Shown one piece after another: positions 1 through 11,310 of a stretch of DNA of 64,000 nt. The stretch comes from Orientallactaga sibirica (lineage: Eukaryota > Chordata > Mammalia > Rodentia > Dipodidae), in the NCBI GenBank assembly GCA_036365145.1, contig JAEOAD010000030.1, forward strand, positions 12,059,001 through 12,123,000, in the 5' to 3' direction. Position 1 is the first letter of the stretch, and every line of letters begins with the position of its first letter. The position numbers and the translations under genes were made by a program. A model generated the notes under the pieces. That model was not told the origin of the DNA. It saw only the letters and a list, made by a program, of their open reading frames with translations, and did no database searches.

Positions 1-617
1 TTCAGTATATTCTATACTCTTAAGTCATCCAATTTCTAGAGTGTAGCATGTAGTCCTAAATGGGTAGTCAACATTTGGAATCCATAGGGACGGGGTTACA
101 AGACACTTATATAAAATAGCATAGCACTTACATACAACCTTTACACATTGTCACATATACTTTAGATCATCTATAATATCTAATTCAATGTATATGTTAC
201 ACAAATGCTTGTTAGACTATATTACTGGAGGAGTAATAATAAGAAAAAATACTGTGCATGATCAGTACAGTCTCAGTTTGTTTTCCTGAATACTTTCAAT
301 CTACAGTTAGTTGAATTTATAGATACAGAATTCACAGGCACACAGAGCGGGGAGTACATAGAATTTGTATTCAAGCAGCTCTCTGCCATGGACTCTTCAT
401 CAAGATGTTATGTCAAATCTCATGTAACCCATTCTCTTGATCTGATATTATGGATCAAAGCCTTAGCTTTTCTGAACTTTAGTTTCATGGTATGTGCAAT
501 GAGGTTTATATTATTTATTCTGAGACATTTAGTGCAAATGACATGATATAAAGTAGAAGTTGGTAGTGGTCTCTCTCCCTCTACCTTAATTTATTCTTTG
601 AAAAGCAGTTAAAATTA
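1..617. other. Unique AT-rich sequence
   Basis: I see no repeat family, splice-flanked ORF or RNA gene here. The stretch ends in a short A run (about 618-630) just upstream of a B1 SINE. Confidence 0.5.
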
Positions 618-639
618 AAAAAAAAAAAAAGTAAAACAA

Positions 640-779
640 GCCTGGCACGGTGGCACACACATTTAATCCCAGCACTTGGGAGGCAGAGATAGGAGGATTG
701 CATGAGTTCAAGGCCACCCTGAGACCAGAGTGAAACCCTACCTTGAAAAACCAAAAATAAAATAAAATAAAATAAAATA
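640..779 (+). mobile_element. B1 SINE (7SL-derived)
   Basis: The start (gcctggcacggtggcacaca) is the B1 head with the internal Pol III A-box region. The cccagcacttgggaggcaga and gagttcaaggccaccctgag blocks follow. The 3' tail is a run of AAAAT pentamers (about 755-779). Roughly 20-30 bp of the central duplication typical of longer jerboa B1 copies is missing. It is sense-oriented and moderately diverged. Confidence 0.85.
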
Positions 780-960
780 CACATCATAAAACATGTGATT
801 TTGCACACATATCCTAGGAAGGCACTTCATGCAGCCTTAGACTGACATAACTAGAAATAGCTGATACAATGGATTTGCTCTAGTACTTAATGGAAAGCTT
901 TTCTTTATTAATATGATATCTTATTCTTTACATGCCATGCATCTTAGTTGCCTTGTTTTT

Positions 961-1068
961 GTCTTTTTGTGATTTTGTTTTTTGTTTTGTTTTTCAGTGC
1001 TGAGGACCAAACCCAGGGCCTTGTGCTTGCTAGGCAACTGCTTAACCAGTGAGCTAAATCCCCAACCT
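961..1068 (-). mobile_element. ID element SINE, antisense
   Basis: Read on the minus strand, this starts with the ID head (ggttggggatttagctcact) and continues into gcaagcacaaggccctgggt and a T/G-rich stretch equivalent to the A-rich tail (961-992). ID elements derive from BC1/tRNA-Ala and are rodent-specific. Confidence 0.8.
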
Positions 1069-3370
1069 CAGGATATCCATTCAACATGGCATAAGATGTG
1101 GTGAAGGATATAAAAAAAGGTATTGATTTCGCCATGTCTTCCTGTCTTCTATGGACACAATGATAGCTACTACCTTTGTCACAATACTTGAGAAGAACTT
1201 CAAATACTTTAATATAATGTGCATAATTCCCCTCAGCTACATATTAACTTAGAAAAACATTAAACCAGTATCAAAAATATGCTGTTCTTCTGAATTCTCA
1301 TAAAAGAAAGTGAATTCATGTCAGTATGGCATTTTTCTCATTAATATTTTAAATAATTTTAATGTCCATAATATTTCCATCTGAGAAAAATAAAAAAAAA
1401 ATGTTGTCAGGTTAAACTAAGTTTAATAGGAACCATTAAAACATCAGCTCAAAATAGTGGTTAAAGGTAGAATATAATGTCAAGCAGTTTTAAATATTAG
1501 CTTAGGTGTAAAGTCATAATTCTAAATTCAGGATATTGAGGATGTTTAGTCTTCATACCTTCTACAAAAAAGGGACTTTTAAATTCTCTCTTTTTACAGA
1601 TCTTGAATGGCCAGATAAAAATCAGAGTGTCAACCAGTTCCCACCATCACTGATGTGAGCTCTCATTTTGTGTGCCAGATGACTTAATGGAAGCTTGAGG
1701 CATATCAGTTTACTGTAGCACAAGGTGTCTCTGTCCCAGGACTTATGTACCTGCATTTGTAGTAAGTCCACTCATATATTATACAACTATTCTCTGTGAA
1801 ATTGGAGACAGCTGATGTACAATACTGTTGAAAGAAGTGTACTTTTTCAGCCAGGGAACTTGTAAGAGATCTGGCTTCATCTAGAGATCTGGCTTTGTCT
1901 AGAATTGCCATACAATGTACCACCATCCATCTTCCCTTAAAGTGCTTGAGTGATTGAAAGTGGAAAAAATAGAGCAGAAGGCAGTATGAATGTTGGAATG
2001 GGACTGGCCACTCAACATTCCAACCAGGGTGTAATTTAAATCTTGAGTGTTTTTATTTTTGAAAGGAAATTAGCAACTCAAAAGAAAGTTTAGGAGAAAA
2101 TAGTGTATTTGTGATTTTTCACTAAATTCCCTAAAGTCAAGCTTAACACATTAAATCTAGAAATTTAATAGAATTCATCGTGCTTATGTGAATGAAAACT
2201 GAGAAAACAAGGAGAGGATGGCTATTCTTTTATGGATAAGACAATAACATAGATCATTTTTATTAATTCACAGAAAATATTGGCTATAAAGCCAGGTGGT
2301 TCAGTGATGCATTCAATGGAACTTCCTATCCCAAAGATCTGAATATTAAATATGAAAGTGTTCTGCCTTTGATGGGAGCCCCTTAGCATGAGAGGGAAAA
2401 ATTTTGGGGCAAAATGTTATTGTTTTCTTTGGCAATTACCAGCCTAACTTCCTCTTCAAGAATGAGGAAAGCCAGATAGCTATTAGCTTCAGCAGTTTTT
2501 CTGGGTTATGTGGGCTGCAGTTTTCCATGTGTCTCATTCTCCTAGACACTAGCAATCCCCTGTTGTCTTTCCCTTGGCATCTGTAATCTCACTCCACTCA
2601 GACCTTTTTAAATTGCAGATAACACCAATATCATGAGTGTTACTTAAGCATATGTTTAAGGAATTGACAATGATGGTGGTTTTTTAAGTCTTTTATGATG
2701 TCACTGCAAAACAGAAAGTGTTAGGTTGTTATGGAATTGTTCAAGCTAACTACTCTCCCTCCCCCAATAGGAAGTTCTGGAAAGGAAGGAGGCCAACTCC
2801 AAGGCTTTGCAATGACAGCACCAGATATATGCCAGTTAAATGCTTCTTTATCATTCTGGAAGAAAATATATTCACAAAGTTTGAAGAAGGGGAGGGATGT
2901 GATATATTTAGTGACATGTAGGAAGTAAAGAGTTATCCTGCAAAGACACAGGTTTGCAGAGACCTTAAGTTCCTAGGTTACTGTCCTTTTTCTATTGGGA
3001 TACAGCCTATCAGCCTACTGCCAAGCTAGTTGTTGTTTGTAGTTAATGCATTATGAATGCATTATGCAAGGTGTTTGCAACCTTTCCAGGATTTCACAGG
3101 AATGTTTCTAGTCCTTCTTCAAAGACTGGTCTTGTATCCCTCAACACTTCAGGTAACCAACATTTTAAATTTTACTACCAGAGGCTAGTTTATTCAGACT
3201 GCTCTAATGTTGGAGCTACCTGTACAGCAATACCACTGACTATGAATCCACAGTAATTCACATTAGGATAATAGGACTTAATTATTTCAGGGAAAGCACT
3301 CCCAATGTCATTAAAAAATTCAGTTACTAACACAGTCCTTAAACTAGTGATCCCTTGATTTAGTTACCCA
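1069..3370. other. Unique sequence, no feature recognised
   Basis: This is 2.3 kb of AT-rich DNA without a recognisable repeat. Short ORFs (under 75 codons) on both strands have no composition or motif suggesting coding. A purine-rich patch lies near 2880-2900. Confidence 0.45.
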
Positions 3371-3850
3371 TGGCTTCAGCACTAATCAGGCGCATGATAG
3401 ATGCGTATAGTGATGTTTGCTTGTACTGTTGGCTTTGTGGAGAGTCATACACTGAGCCTTTAAGGTCATACTTAGCACTACTGAGTGGTTATTCTTCACT
3501 AGGAATAAAAAGAAGACAGAAGGAGATAGAGGAGGAAGAGGAGAAGGAAGAAGAATCAAAGGCATTAATTCCATTCTCCTCTGGCAGGTGATTGTAAATG
3601 GATGATTTTTCCAACTCTTTCCTTGGCCATAGCTCCCATCGTGAGGCATTCCTTGCAGTGATATGTGTGCTAGTGGTAGGGTGCATAGGGAGACCAAACA
3701 GGGCAGAGAGGGACTTGGCTCTGCCTCTGGAACTGAGCAAATCTCTCCACTCTCCAAGTCCTTTGTTGTAGTTTCCTTTGAGCCCTTATACCTCAATTCA
3801 TAGGGCTCCCTCTTTCTCTCAAATAAATAAATAAAAATAAAATATTTAAA
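3371..3850. other. Purine-rich low-complexity tract and SINE-like tail
   Basis: A GA-rich tract lies at about 3510-3562 and would encode a Glu/Lys run if translated. The block ends in ccctctttctctcaaataaa plus an A-rich extension (about 3805-3850), which looks like the tail of the local tRNA-derived SINE. The body upstream is not recognisable as that SINE. The 136-codon minus-strand ORF over this stretch has no domain I recognise and I do not call it a gene. Confidence 0.4.
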
Positions 3851-4019
3851 AAAGAATTTATATCCTTGTATACATAACTATCATTATTTTCTGATATTCT
3901 CATGAGGGAGGGAAAATATAGGAAATATAGTAACCCACTGAAGGTTTCATGCAGGTAAATTGGTACAATTGAAACAGAATTAGTTGACTCCTAACTCAAA
4001 GACTTAGGATTTTGAAGTC

Positions 4020-4150
4020 AGGTGTAAACCCTGGCTGAAGCTTCATATGGTGTCTTTGAGAAAATTACTTACTTCAGTTTTATTATTTGTATAATGGCAA
4101 TGCTACTGGTGACCATGAAACAGGTTTGTAGATTCATGAAGATTCAAGGT
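4020..4150 (+). mobile_element. MIR SINE remnant
   Basis: The order of blocks matches the MIR core: an aaccctggctgaagc-like start, a 'gaaaattacttacttcagtt' block (cf. the MIR 'cacttaacctctctg...cagttt' region), then a 'tttgtataatggcaatgcta' block (cf. 'ctgtaaaatggggataata'). It is highly diverged, as expected for this pre-placental family. Confidence 0.6.
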
Positions 4151-5106
4151 CTTCACATTGGAGTGGTTGACACAGAAACCAGACGATCATAAATAGTGTC
4201 CTTTCCTCTCCTCCTCCATCTTCCTTATCTCTACTCTGGTCCACCATGGTTCTGTAATGCCCATGTTAGGTATAAGCCTGCCTTCTTTTTTGGAGTAATT
4301 TCTTGGATCAGTCATAATACTTCCTTACATAAGCCTTTTTATAGGAAGCTTATAAAGTTGCACTAGAGATTGTGTTGCCATTGCAACCTCACCTCATTTC
4401 TAGTACAATGAGTTCCAGAATATAATCTCAACAATACACAACATATAGAAATAAAAAGATACAAAAGAGACAATACCTTCCTACAACCTTGGGTATGACA
4501 TTGGAGTTCTAAAATTAACTTCATAAGTTATTTGAAATATAAAATTTCTTAAAAGAACTAGAAATGCAAAGGAATGTCCCCAAACTCCATTGACACTTTC
4601 CTCAATCCTAAAAGCAATTGATTCACAGCCTAAGATTTTCCAACAGAAGTCAAATCATCAAACCAGTATATATTAACCCATTGGTCTATAATGTGTATTT
4701 TTCCCATTGGAATGAAAGCAAAATGAAAACAGGAGCTAATGTGCTTTGATTTTTACTCAATTGTCATAACCTATAGCAGAGCTGTGAACCCTGTACTCCC
4801 CAATAATTATCTGTGACATAAAAACATGGCTTGTTTGGGCATGCTGTTTATATGGATAGCTATATAGACCTGTGGAAGATGCTTGCTTGTCTTAAAGGAA
4901 CTTGCTTAGGAGCCACAGTCTTTAAGAGAGAGACATATACTTTCAGTACATATGGACACTGTCAATGAGCAGATAGTAAAGGTTCATGCCTCAGAAGTCT
5001 GGTAAAGCAAAGGCTCGTGGAAGTGACAGAAGTCTTATTTATTCTGTGCCAGTAGTCATTATGACAATGTTTTAAATAGATGTACATTCAGCCATCCTCA
5101 TGCTGA
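4151..5106. other. Unique sequence
   Basis: AT-rich, with no repeat or coding signal recognised. Confidence 0.45.
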
Positions 5107-5373
5107 AAGATACCATTTTTATATTTTATTTTTATTTATTTATTTGAGAGTGACAGACACAGAGAGAAAGGGGCAGAGAGAGATATATAGAGAGAGGCAG
5201 AGAGATAATGGGAGCATCAGGGTCTCCAGCCACTGAAAACAAACTCCAGATGCATGTGCCACCTTGTGCATCTGGCTTATGTGGGTACTGGGATTGATTT
5301 AAACCAGGGTCCTTAGGCTTCTCTGGCAAGTGCTTAACCACTAAGCCATCTCTCCAGCCCAAGATACCATTTT
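5107..5373 (-). mobile_element. tRNA-derived B2-superfamily (DIP-like) SINE with TSD
   Basis: On the minus strand the element begins gggctggagagatggcttag, runs through a B-box-like region and the 'gccagatgcacaaggtggca' segment, and ends in a TC-rich then AAATA-rich tail. It is flanked by a 13-bp direct repeat, aagataccatttt (5107-5119 and 5361-5373). The body is 5120-5360. Insertion was LINE-1-mediated, as for all such SINEs. Confidence 0.9.
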
Positions 5374-6271
5374 CTAAAAATTCATATGAAAAGTGAAACC
5401 AAAAGCAGGGGCAAATTCATGACAGAAGAACATGATTACCATATTATCATTTAATTGTATGGTAATGTATGTAATTTTCTGAGGGCACATCTGGATTTCT
5501 TTTTGCAAAAATAGTCTTTCTTTTAAGTTGTGCCTACAGAATATGCAGCTACTCTATGTACATGAAATAAGTAGAGTTTCAAAGGACAATTGTCAGTTTT
5601 CTGCTATGACCACACCAAATGATGGGAGGAGAAGATTCTACTGAAACAAACTTAGGTTTACACCTGCAGAATTGAAAAATGTATATTCTATGATTCTTTT
5701 CATATGTATAACAATGTAGAATTCTATTATTATAGGATACAAGGATGGAAACACAAAGTACTGTCTGGTCATATATTAAAGTTCTCAATAAAAAGGGGAA
5801 AAGCCTTAAAAATTTAATAAAATAGAATAAAAATAATTCTATTGTAAAAGCTATTATTTTGCAATACAAATCTACCAATTTGGAATGCAGTTTTTTTTTC
5901 TATATTTGACCTGATGAATTTTCTTAATTTTTTTTTTTTTTTTTTTTGTCTATATCCCTGTTTTCAAAGGAAACATATTAGGTTAATTGACATATGGAAA
6001 GCCTTTTGATGTATCACAGGACTTTTCTGAGAGTGAATTTTCCAACCACTTTGAGACCTTGGGCTCCCTTTAGAGATTCACCCTTGCTGACCTGGACATT
6101 AGCTCTATTGGGGAATAGTAATAACAAATAAGAAAGCTTTAACAAGCAGAGGAAATTTAGCATAGTTCTATGTAAGCTCACCAACCAGGAAAAAACCTCA
6201 CAAAGAAAGCCTTACAGTTCCATGCTGTCTTATTGACTATATGATGATACTTTAATATCTTACAAATACAT
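5374..6271. other. Unique sequence with poly-T tract
   Basis: AT-rich, with a run of about 20 T near 5929-5947. A 99-codon minus-strand ORF at 5579-5878 has no recognisable domain and ordinary intergenic composition. Confidence 0.45.
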
Positions 6272-6273
6272 GA

Positions 6274-6336
6274 GGCTGGGGATATAGCTCAGATGGTAGA
6301 GACCTTGGGGGTTTTATCCCTAGTGCTACAAAAAAT
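6274..6336 (+). mobile_element. ID element SINE, sense
   Basis: ggctggggatatagctcaga is the ID head. It is followed by an internally shortened body (gttttatccctagtgctaca) and an A-rich tail that has become the adjacent tetranucleotide array. Confidence 0.7.
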
Positions 6337-6390
6337 TATATACATACATACATACATACATACATACATACATACATACATACATACATG
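6337..6390. repeat. (CATA)n microsatellite
   Basis: About 13 near-perfect CATA units directly downstream of the ID tail. The array probably grew from the SINE tail. Confidence 0.95.
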
Positions 6391-6428
6391 GTTTGGCTTT
6401 CCTAACTTCTTTTTAAAAAATATTTTTA

Positions 6429-6631
6429 GGGCTGGACAGATGGCTTAGCAGTTAAGGCCTTTGCTGGCAAAGCCAAAGGATCCTGGTTCTATTCTCCAGG
6501 ACCCATGTAAGCCAAATTCACAAAGGAGTGCATGTGTCTGGAGTTTGTTTGCAGTGGCTGGAGGCCCCAGTGCACCCATTCTCTCTTTCTCTCTCTCCCT
6601 CTTTCTCTGCCAAATAAATAAATTTTAAAAA
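6429..6631 (+). mobile_element. tRNA-derived (DIP-like) SINE, sense
   Basis: A complete head (gggctggacagatggcttag), the aggatcctggttctattctc B-box region, a caaaggagtgcatgtgtctg segment, a TC-rich tract and a caaataaataaa tail are present. It is tail-to-tail with the next SINE. Confidence 0.9.
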
Positions 6632-6840
6632 TATTTTTATTTATTTATTAGAAAGAGAGACACACACAGAGAGAGTGAGTGAGTGAGTATTGGAATGCCA
6701 GGACCTACAGCTACTACAAATGAACTCCAGATGCATGTGCCACTTTGTGTACCTAGCTCTATATGTGACTGGGGTCTTGAACCTGGGTCATCAGGCTTTC
6801 AAGCAAGTGCCTTTGAGCACTGAGTCATTGCTCTAGCCCA
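6632..6840 (-). mobile_element. tRNA-derived (DIP-like) SINE, antisense
   Basis: The tail (tttatttatttattag) comes first on the plus strand, then a GA-rich tract. The body follows, ending with the head complement (gcactgagtcattgctctag). It is more diverged than its neighbour. Confidence 0.88.
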
Positions 6841-6855
6841 TTTCCTAACTTCTTT

Positions 6856-7423
6856 AAAACATTTTCACTATTCCATTGGTAACTAGATACTCTGTAAAGT
6901 ACTCAAATATTCAAAATTCTACTAGATATTAATTTGAAGATTATATAATCAGAAAACAGAAGTCAATTACTTGCAATCAGGTGAATAAAGTTAAGGTTAT
7001 AAATCATTTATATTTTTTGTAAGTATTTTACCTGAACTATCAATTTAATTTTGACATCAGTATTCTTTCCAAAGCCATTCTAGATATTGTTGTTATATTC
7101 TAAACACTTAAAAGGACACATAATTCCTATTTTTTTTTTTTTTTTTTTTTTTATCACTAAATCTGGTCCAGGCTGACCCATTCAGGGTTTTGTATATCTG
7201 TATTGGGTGCACCATTGTATATTTTTATATAAATCATCATTCTTTTGTATATTGTATTGTATTGTATATTGTATATGTCATCTTCTCAATGTGAATTTTA
7301 TTTCTATTTCCCTAATTTCTGAAATCTGTTTTATATCTCTAGCTTATTTTTGTCATAGACAATGCTATTAATTCTTTCCTTTGACTTCATCAAAATAAGT
7401 TGAAAGCTCATAAATAATGCATT
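6856..7423. other. Unique sequence with poly-T and TATTG-type simple repeats
   Basis: There is a T run at about 7132-7152 and short repeats of the type tgtattgtattg around 7245-7275. Nothing else was recognised. Confidence 0.5.
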
Positions 7424-8104
7424 AAAACAATCTTGGTAACCAACTGCTCCATAATTGGACTGAAGGCCCTCTCTACGGGAGGGAATACACATACCTGGTA
7501 CTGAAAAACCTAAGCAAAAGTCTATGGCAGGGGAGGTCATGAGCCTTAAGTGTATAAAGCCTGCTCTTATCTGACTAAATGTACATATTATTCCCACCAA
7601 GCTGCCCTGAAAGCACTACACTTAATGTTCATATTCACATATTAACGCTACTCTCACTTCTGGTTAGAGAAGCTTCTCTTTTCAGATGGTGATGACCACT
7701 GGGATGACCCAAAAGGCAATATAGTACTAAGAAGAAGAAATGGAGGAGTTCCCAGCACTGAAACATCTCTGTCACACCCTCCAAGGCTCAGGGACCATTG
7801 CGGAAGAGGGGACGGATAGAATGGAAGAGCCAAAGGAAGGGTATGACTTCTTACAATGCAACTGCCCAGACAGAAATTGGTCTTGATATCCATGACCTTG
7901 CAGTGCCTAGCAATACCTTTACAAGACCCTCATAATAGAAGAAAAATATGATGATATCAAATTAAAAGAGAGACTAATGGAGAGAGGGAGGGGATATGAT
8001 GGAGACTGGAGTTCTAAAGGGGAATGGGGAAGGGGAGGGAAATATCATGCATTTTTTGTATGTAAGTATAGAAGTTGTCAGTAAATAAAAAAAAACAATC
8101 TTGG
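7424..8104 (+). mobile_element. LINE-1 3'-UTR insertion (5'-truncated) with TSD
   Basis: The 13-bp repeat aaaacaatcttgg (7424-7436 and 8092-8104) encloses a 655-bp insert with a 3' A-rich end. The insert is closely similar to about 32080-32735. Its first part (taaccaactgctcc onward) is recognisably related to the LINE-1 3' UTR near 38244-38330. The 3' end (ttttttgtatgtaagtatag, then aaataaaa) parallels the ends of the longer LINE-1 copies. No ORF2 is retained. Confidence 0.8.
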
Positions 8105-8599
8105 AGTCACTTATTGGGGGAAAACATTCATTTTCTACCTAGTTTCATGAACAAGAGACAAACTATTCTATATCAATATCAGTAACACTGTGAAGCCCCA
8201 GGAATACAGAATCCCAGAAGGGACCATGGTGATCCCAGTCTTGTGGCTTCCATTTACATGATGTTTTCAGCAGACAGCAGGCATCTAGCATAGTATGCTA
8301 TGAAGCCCTAGGATGTGCTCTGAAAGAGGGGCTGCAATTCCACCTAAAAGCACCCAAACACCCTAAGAAAGAAACAACAAACTGTGTTGACTAAAGCAAA
8401 GACTCCTGACCTTCAGGCCACCAGATAACAGCTTCTGGCTCATCATAATGACAGAGATTTTTCTCTTAAACATTTGAGTAAATTCCTTTTACATCAATGG
8501 AAATCATGCTCCTAACAGTGATGTTTAAACCTCATTTACATAAGAAGCATACACAGAATTAAACTTCTAAGATTCTTACCTACAATAAGTGCACATTTA
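8105..8599. other. Unique sequence
   Basis: No feature recognised. Confidence 0.4.
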
Positions 8600-9076
8600 T
8601 GTTACATTTTTGTCACTTTGACAAAATATCTGTGCAAGTTAAATTAAAGGTGGAAATATTTATTTTGGCTCAAAATTTGAGAAGTTTCAGTTCCTGGTTG
8701 GTTGGCTCCATCCCAGTAGGCCTGGGATAAGGCAGAGGAACATGGTGGTGGGACCATGTGGAAAAGGAAACTGCTCACTTCATTGCAGCCAGGAAATAGA
8801 TAAAGATGCAAAGAGAGGAAGATGGCAGGGTCCAGATATCTTCTCAGCCATGTCCTTAGTGACCCATTTCCTCCAAACCAGGCTCATTTCCCACAGTTTC
8901 TATCACTTTCCAATAGTACATTTAATTATGAATCCATTACTGGGTCAATCCATTCATTTATCAGCACCTTCACAATCCAATAATTGCCTCCAAGTCCCAC
9001 CTCTGAATGTTGTACTGTAGACCAACCTTTCAACAAATGACCCTATTGGGAGAACAGTTAATATCCAACCATAACA
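8600..9076 (-). mobile_element. MaLR-type solo LTR, antisense
   Basis: On the minus strand it starts tgttatggttggatattaac and ends with the MaLR 3' signature (gtcaaagtgacaaaaatgta, then aca). That gives a 477-bp LTR with TG...CA ends. The internal block corresponding to 'ccaaaataaatatttccacc' matches the polyadenylation region of MaLR LTRs. No 5-bp TSD is evident. The 92-codon plus-strand ORF inside it is incidental. Confidence 0.75.
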
Positions 9077-9424
9077 AGCTCAAAAGTAAAAGTTCATGAG
9101 GCAGGTGGCCAAAATTCAAGACATGCTTTATGAGTTACAATGGGTTCAGTCAAACTCAGCAGGGTTATTCAATTCTACAGCTCTTCAGAGAATTAACCTT
9201 ACATGATGTACACATACTCAACCTCTACATCACCATCACCTCCCACATCCAGTGCTATCTATAGTTGAGTCTCTCAAACAGAGTGCACTGGAATATTTCA
9301 TCTTTATTTTATTTTACCAATAGTCAACATGACTTTAGAAGAGCAAAGAGATGTTTTTTCAAGGTTGACTTGTGTTAGAAAACTTGTGTGTGAGCCCAAT
9401 ATTCTGCTATTTAAAGAGGGTGAT
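9077..9424. other. Unique sequence
   Basis: No feature recognised. Confidence 0.4.
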
Positions 9425-9507
9425 CCTTTTCATTTTGCCTCACTTCAGCCATCTGTAAAATGGAGATATAAAGAACCAAACTCTTGCTATGGTTGTAAAG
9501 ATTCAGC
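9425..9507 (+). mobile_element. MIR SINE remnant
   Basis: The block cagccatctgtaaaatggag, followed by ggttgtaaagattca, matches the diagnostic MIR stretch. A younger SINE fragment truncates it downstream. Confidence 0.8.
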
Positions 9508-9655
9508 TACCCACATAAGCCAGATGCACTAGGGGTGCACACATCTGGAATTTGTTTGCAGTGGCTGGAGGCCCTAGAGCACCCATTCTCTCTCCCTCTC
9601 TACCTGCCTATCTCTCTCTCTCAAATAAATAAATTAATTAATAATGTTTAAAAGA
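9508..9655 (+). mobile_element. tRNA-derived (DIP-like) SINE, 5'-truncated
   Basis: It starts within the body at acataagccagatgcactag, then has the ggaatttgtttgcagtggct and TC-rich segments and a caaataaataaattaattaa tail. The tRNA-like head is absent. Confidence 0.85.
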
Positions 9656-9656
9656 T

Positions 9657-10620
9657 GAATGCTCTAAGAGATGATTCTGTTCAATTTCATTGATATGATT
9701 GTTGGTTTTTTGATGGTTTGCTTACAGTTCAGAAATTCTTTTGATCAGGGTCTCATTGGTTGTTGTGTTTTCATTTTTGTATTGAATTTTTGTTTACTTT
9801 TCTATGATTTCATTGAAGGCTTCAATTGTGGGACTTGGCATCCTTGGTGGAGATTTCTAATTGTTCTGACTTTCGTTAACTTTTTTGTGTTGTGGTCTAC
9901 CCACCTTGGGAAGACACTTTATTCTATTGAGGAGGAAGCAAGTTTTTGTCCTTGTAGGATATGCAGAGGGTTTTCTGTTTTAAATGTGAACCAGATTGGC
10001 ATACTGGTGTCCATTGGGGTTATAACCACAGATGTGTAGATTGTGGAGATTGCAGGTACCTCAAAGGTACTTGGGGAACTGGGAGCTCTGGCCTACTCAT
10101 TCTACTTGCAAGTACTCTTCCACACACAGGAATCATGGTTTGGGGAACCAGGCACCAGGAAGTTAGAAAAGGAGAGGCAAGAGGCCAGATCCTACAATGG
10201 CCCATGGACCCTCTGGCTCAGGAGAATAGGGACATAAATACCCAGGGGCCATTCAGGATACCACAGAAAAAGGCATATTTCCACAGCCCCAAGCAGGGAC
10301 CAGGCCTCCCCAAGCCAGGCTCAGGGGACCTATAGGGACCAGGAGACTGGAAGGAGCCAGGGAACAGGGATCTGGCCTACTTACTCCCCACTGCACACAC
10401 CTGGTGCACACCCTCAGGTGCAGAGTATCTGGGAGTTGGCGACCCAGGGGCACTTCAATCAGGAAGATGGGCAAGGCTCCTGCTTCCACAGAAAGCGCTC
10501 AGGGTCTGAGCAACCCCAAGCCAGTGCAGGGTGACCTATCAGGACCAGGAAGCTGGGAAAAGTCCCAGGGATCACATATCTGGCCCAGAGGTAGTTTTTA
10601 TTACAAAATGCGAGAACAGT
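9657..10620 (-). mobile_element. LINE-1 5' fragment (5' UTR plus ORF1 N-terminus)
   Basis: The minus strand of 9657-9905 matches the first part of ORF1 seen at 34244-34500 and 45970-46200. The stretch 9906-10600 matches the same 5' UTR type as 33600-34240. Within the 5' UTR, a segment near 10302-10350 recurs about 205 bp later (10507-10560), which suggests tandem promoter-like units. Nothing 3' of ORF1 codon about 80 is present, the opposite of ordinary LINE-1 5' truncation. The plus- and minus-strand ORFs here are shadows. Confidence 0.75.
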
Positions 10621-11310
10621 CACCTGAATGCTATGTCACTTCATTGTAGGGCTGCCAAACGGGTAAACAACTGAAACCAGGCTCTGTCAAAGGCTGCAGG
10701 TTATGCCTGGCCAAAACCAGGTGGTCCTTTTGCCTCACCTGTGCCTTATCCTCTGAAGAACACACAACTTTTCTTAAAAGCTAATACATTTTTTTCTTTA
10801 GCTTTCTGTACTCCATTAGAAATTCAACTGCATAAGTATCACTTTGTCCATTAACCTGTGATGTTTTCAACTGTCAGTAATCAACTATTTGACACTCATG
10901 GAAATGAAAAGCAAAAGAATTCATATAAGTCTTCTGGTTCAAAATGCTTCTCCTAAAAATGCCTCCCTCTATTAGTAAAGTGTTTTGTATCCTTATAGAA
11001 AGGCTATGATGAACATTTTCACCTTTCAGAAAGACAGTTAGTTCAACATCACTGTGAGTGTTAATGGCCAGTTTCCTGCAGGAAGGGCCGAATCACTTGT
11101 AACAGGAGTGTCTTCAAAGGCAGCACAGGACTTAGAGGTATTATATTTTCATGTTTAGTAAAAAATATATATATATATAATCTACTGGATGATCTTATGT
11201 CCACTTGACCATGACAGCATTTTGACAAGATTATTGTACAATTATCATCAACTATAGTATTTACCATAGCCACTAAAGTGGAGCAGTCTTTGAATGATCT
11301 CTGTAGGTCT
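10621..11310. other. Unique sequence
   Basis: No feature recognised beyond a short (AT)n tract at about 11166-11179. Confidence 0.4.

Larger units (their letters stand above)
6398..6855. repeat. Target-site duplication around an inverted SINE pair
   Basis: tttcctaacttcttt occurs at 6398-6412 and again at 6841-6855. It brackets two oppositely oriented SINEs (6429-6631 and 6632-6840). One TSD for both indicates that one SINE inserted into the A-rich tail of the other. Confidence 0.8.

Noticed and set aside
3386..3796. 136-codon minus-strand ORF
   Set aside because: No recognisable domain. Its Ser/Pro/Leu-rich composition comes from a purine-rich tract on the other strand, and neither flanking splice signals nor a start context argue for it.
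5107..5373. tRNA gene in the SINE heads
   Set aside because: The A- and B-box-like strings belong to tRNA-derived SINEs. The cloverleaf is not maintained, and the copies carry SINE bodies and tails.
9656..10633. 8-bp match tgaatgct at both ends of the 5' LINE-1 fragment as a possible TSD
   Set aside because: The left copy is part of LINE-1 itself (the complement of gagcattc at 34489), so the match is more likely chance.
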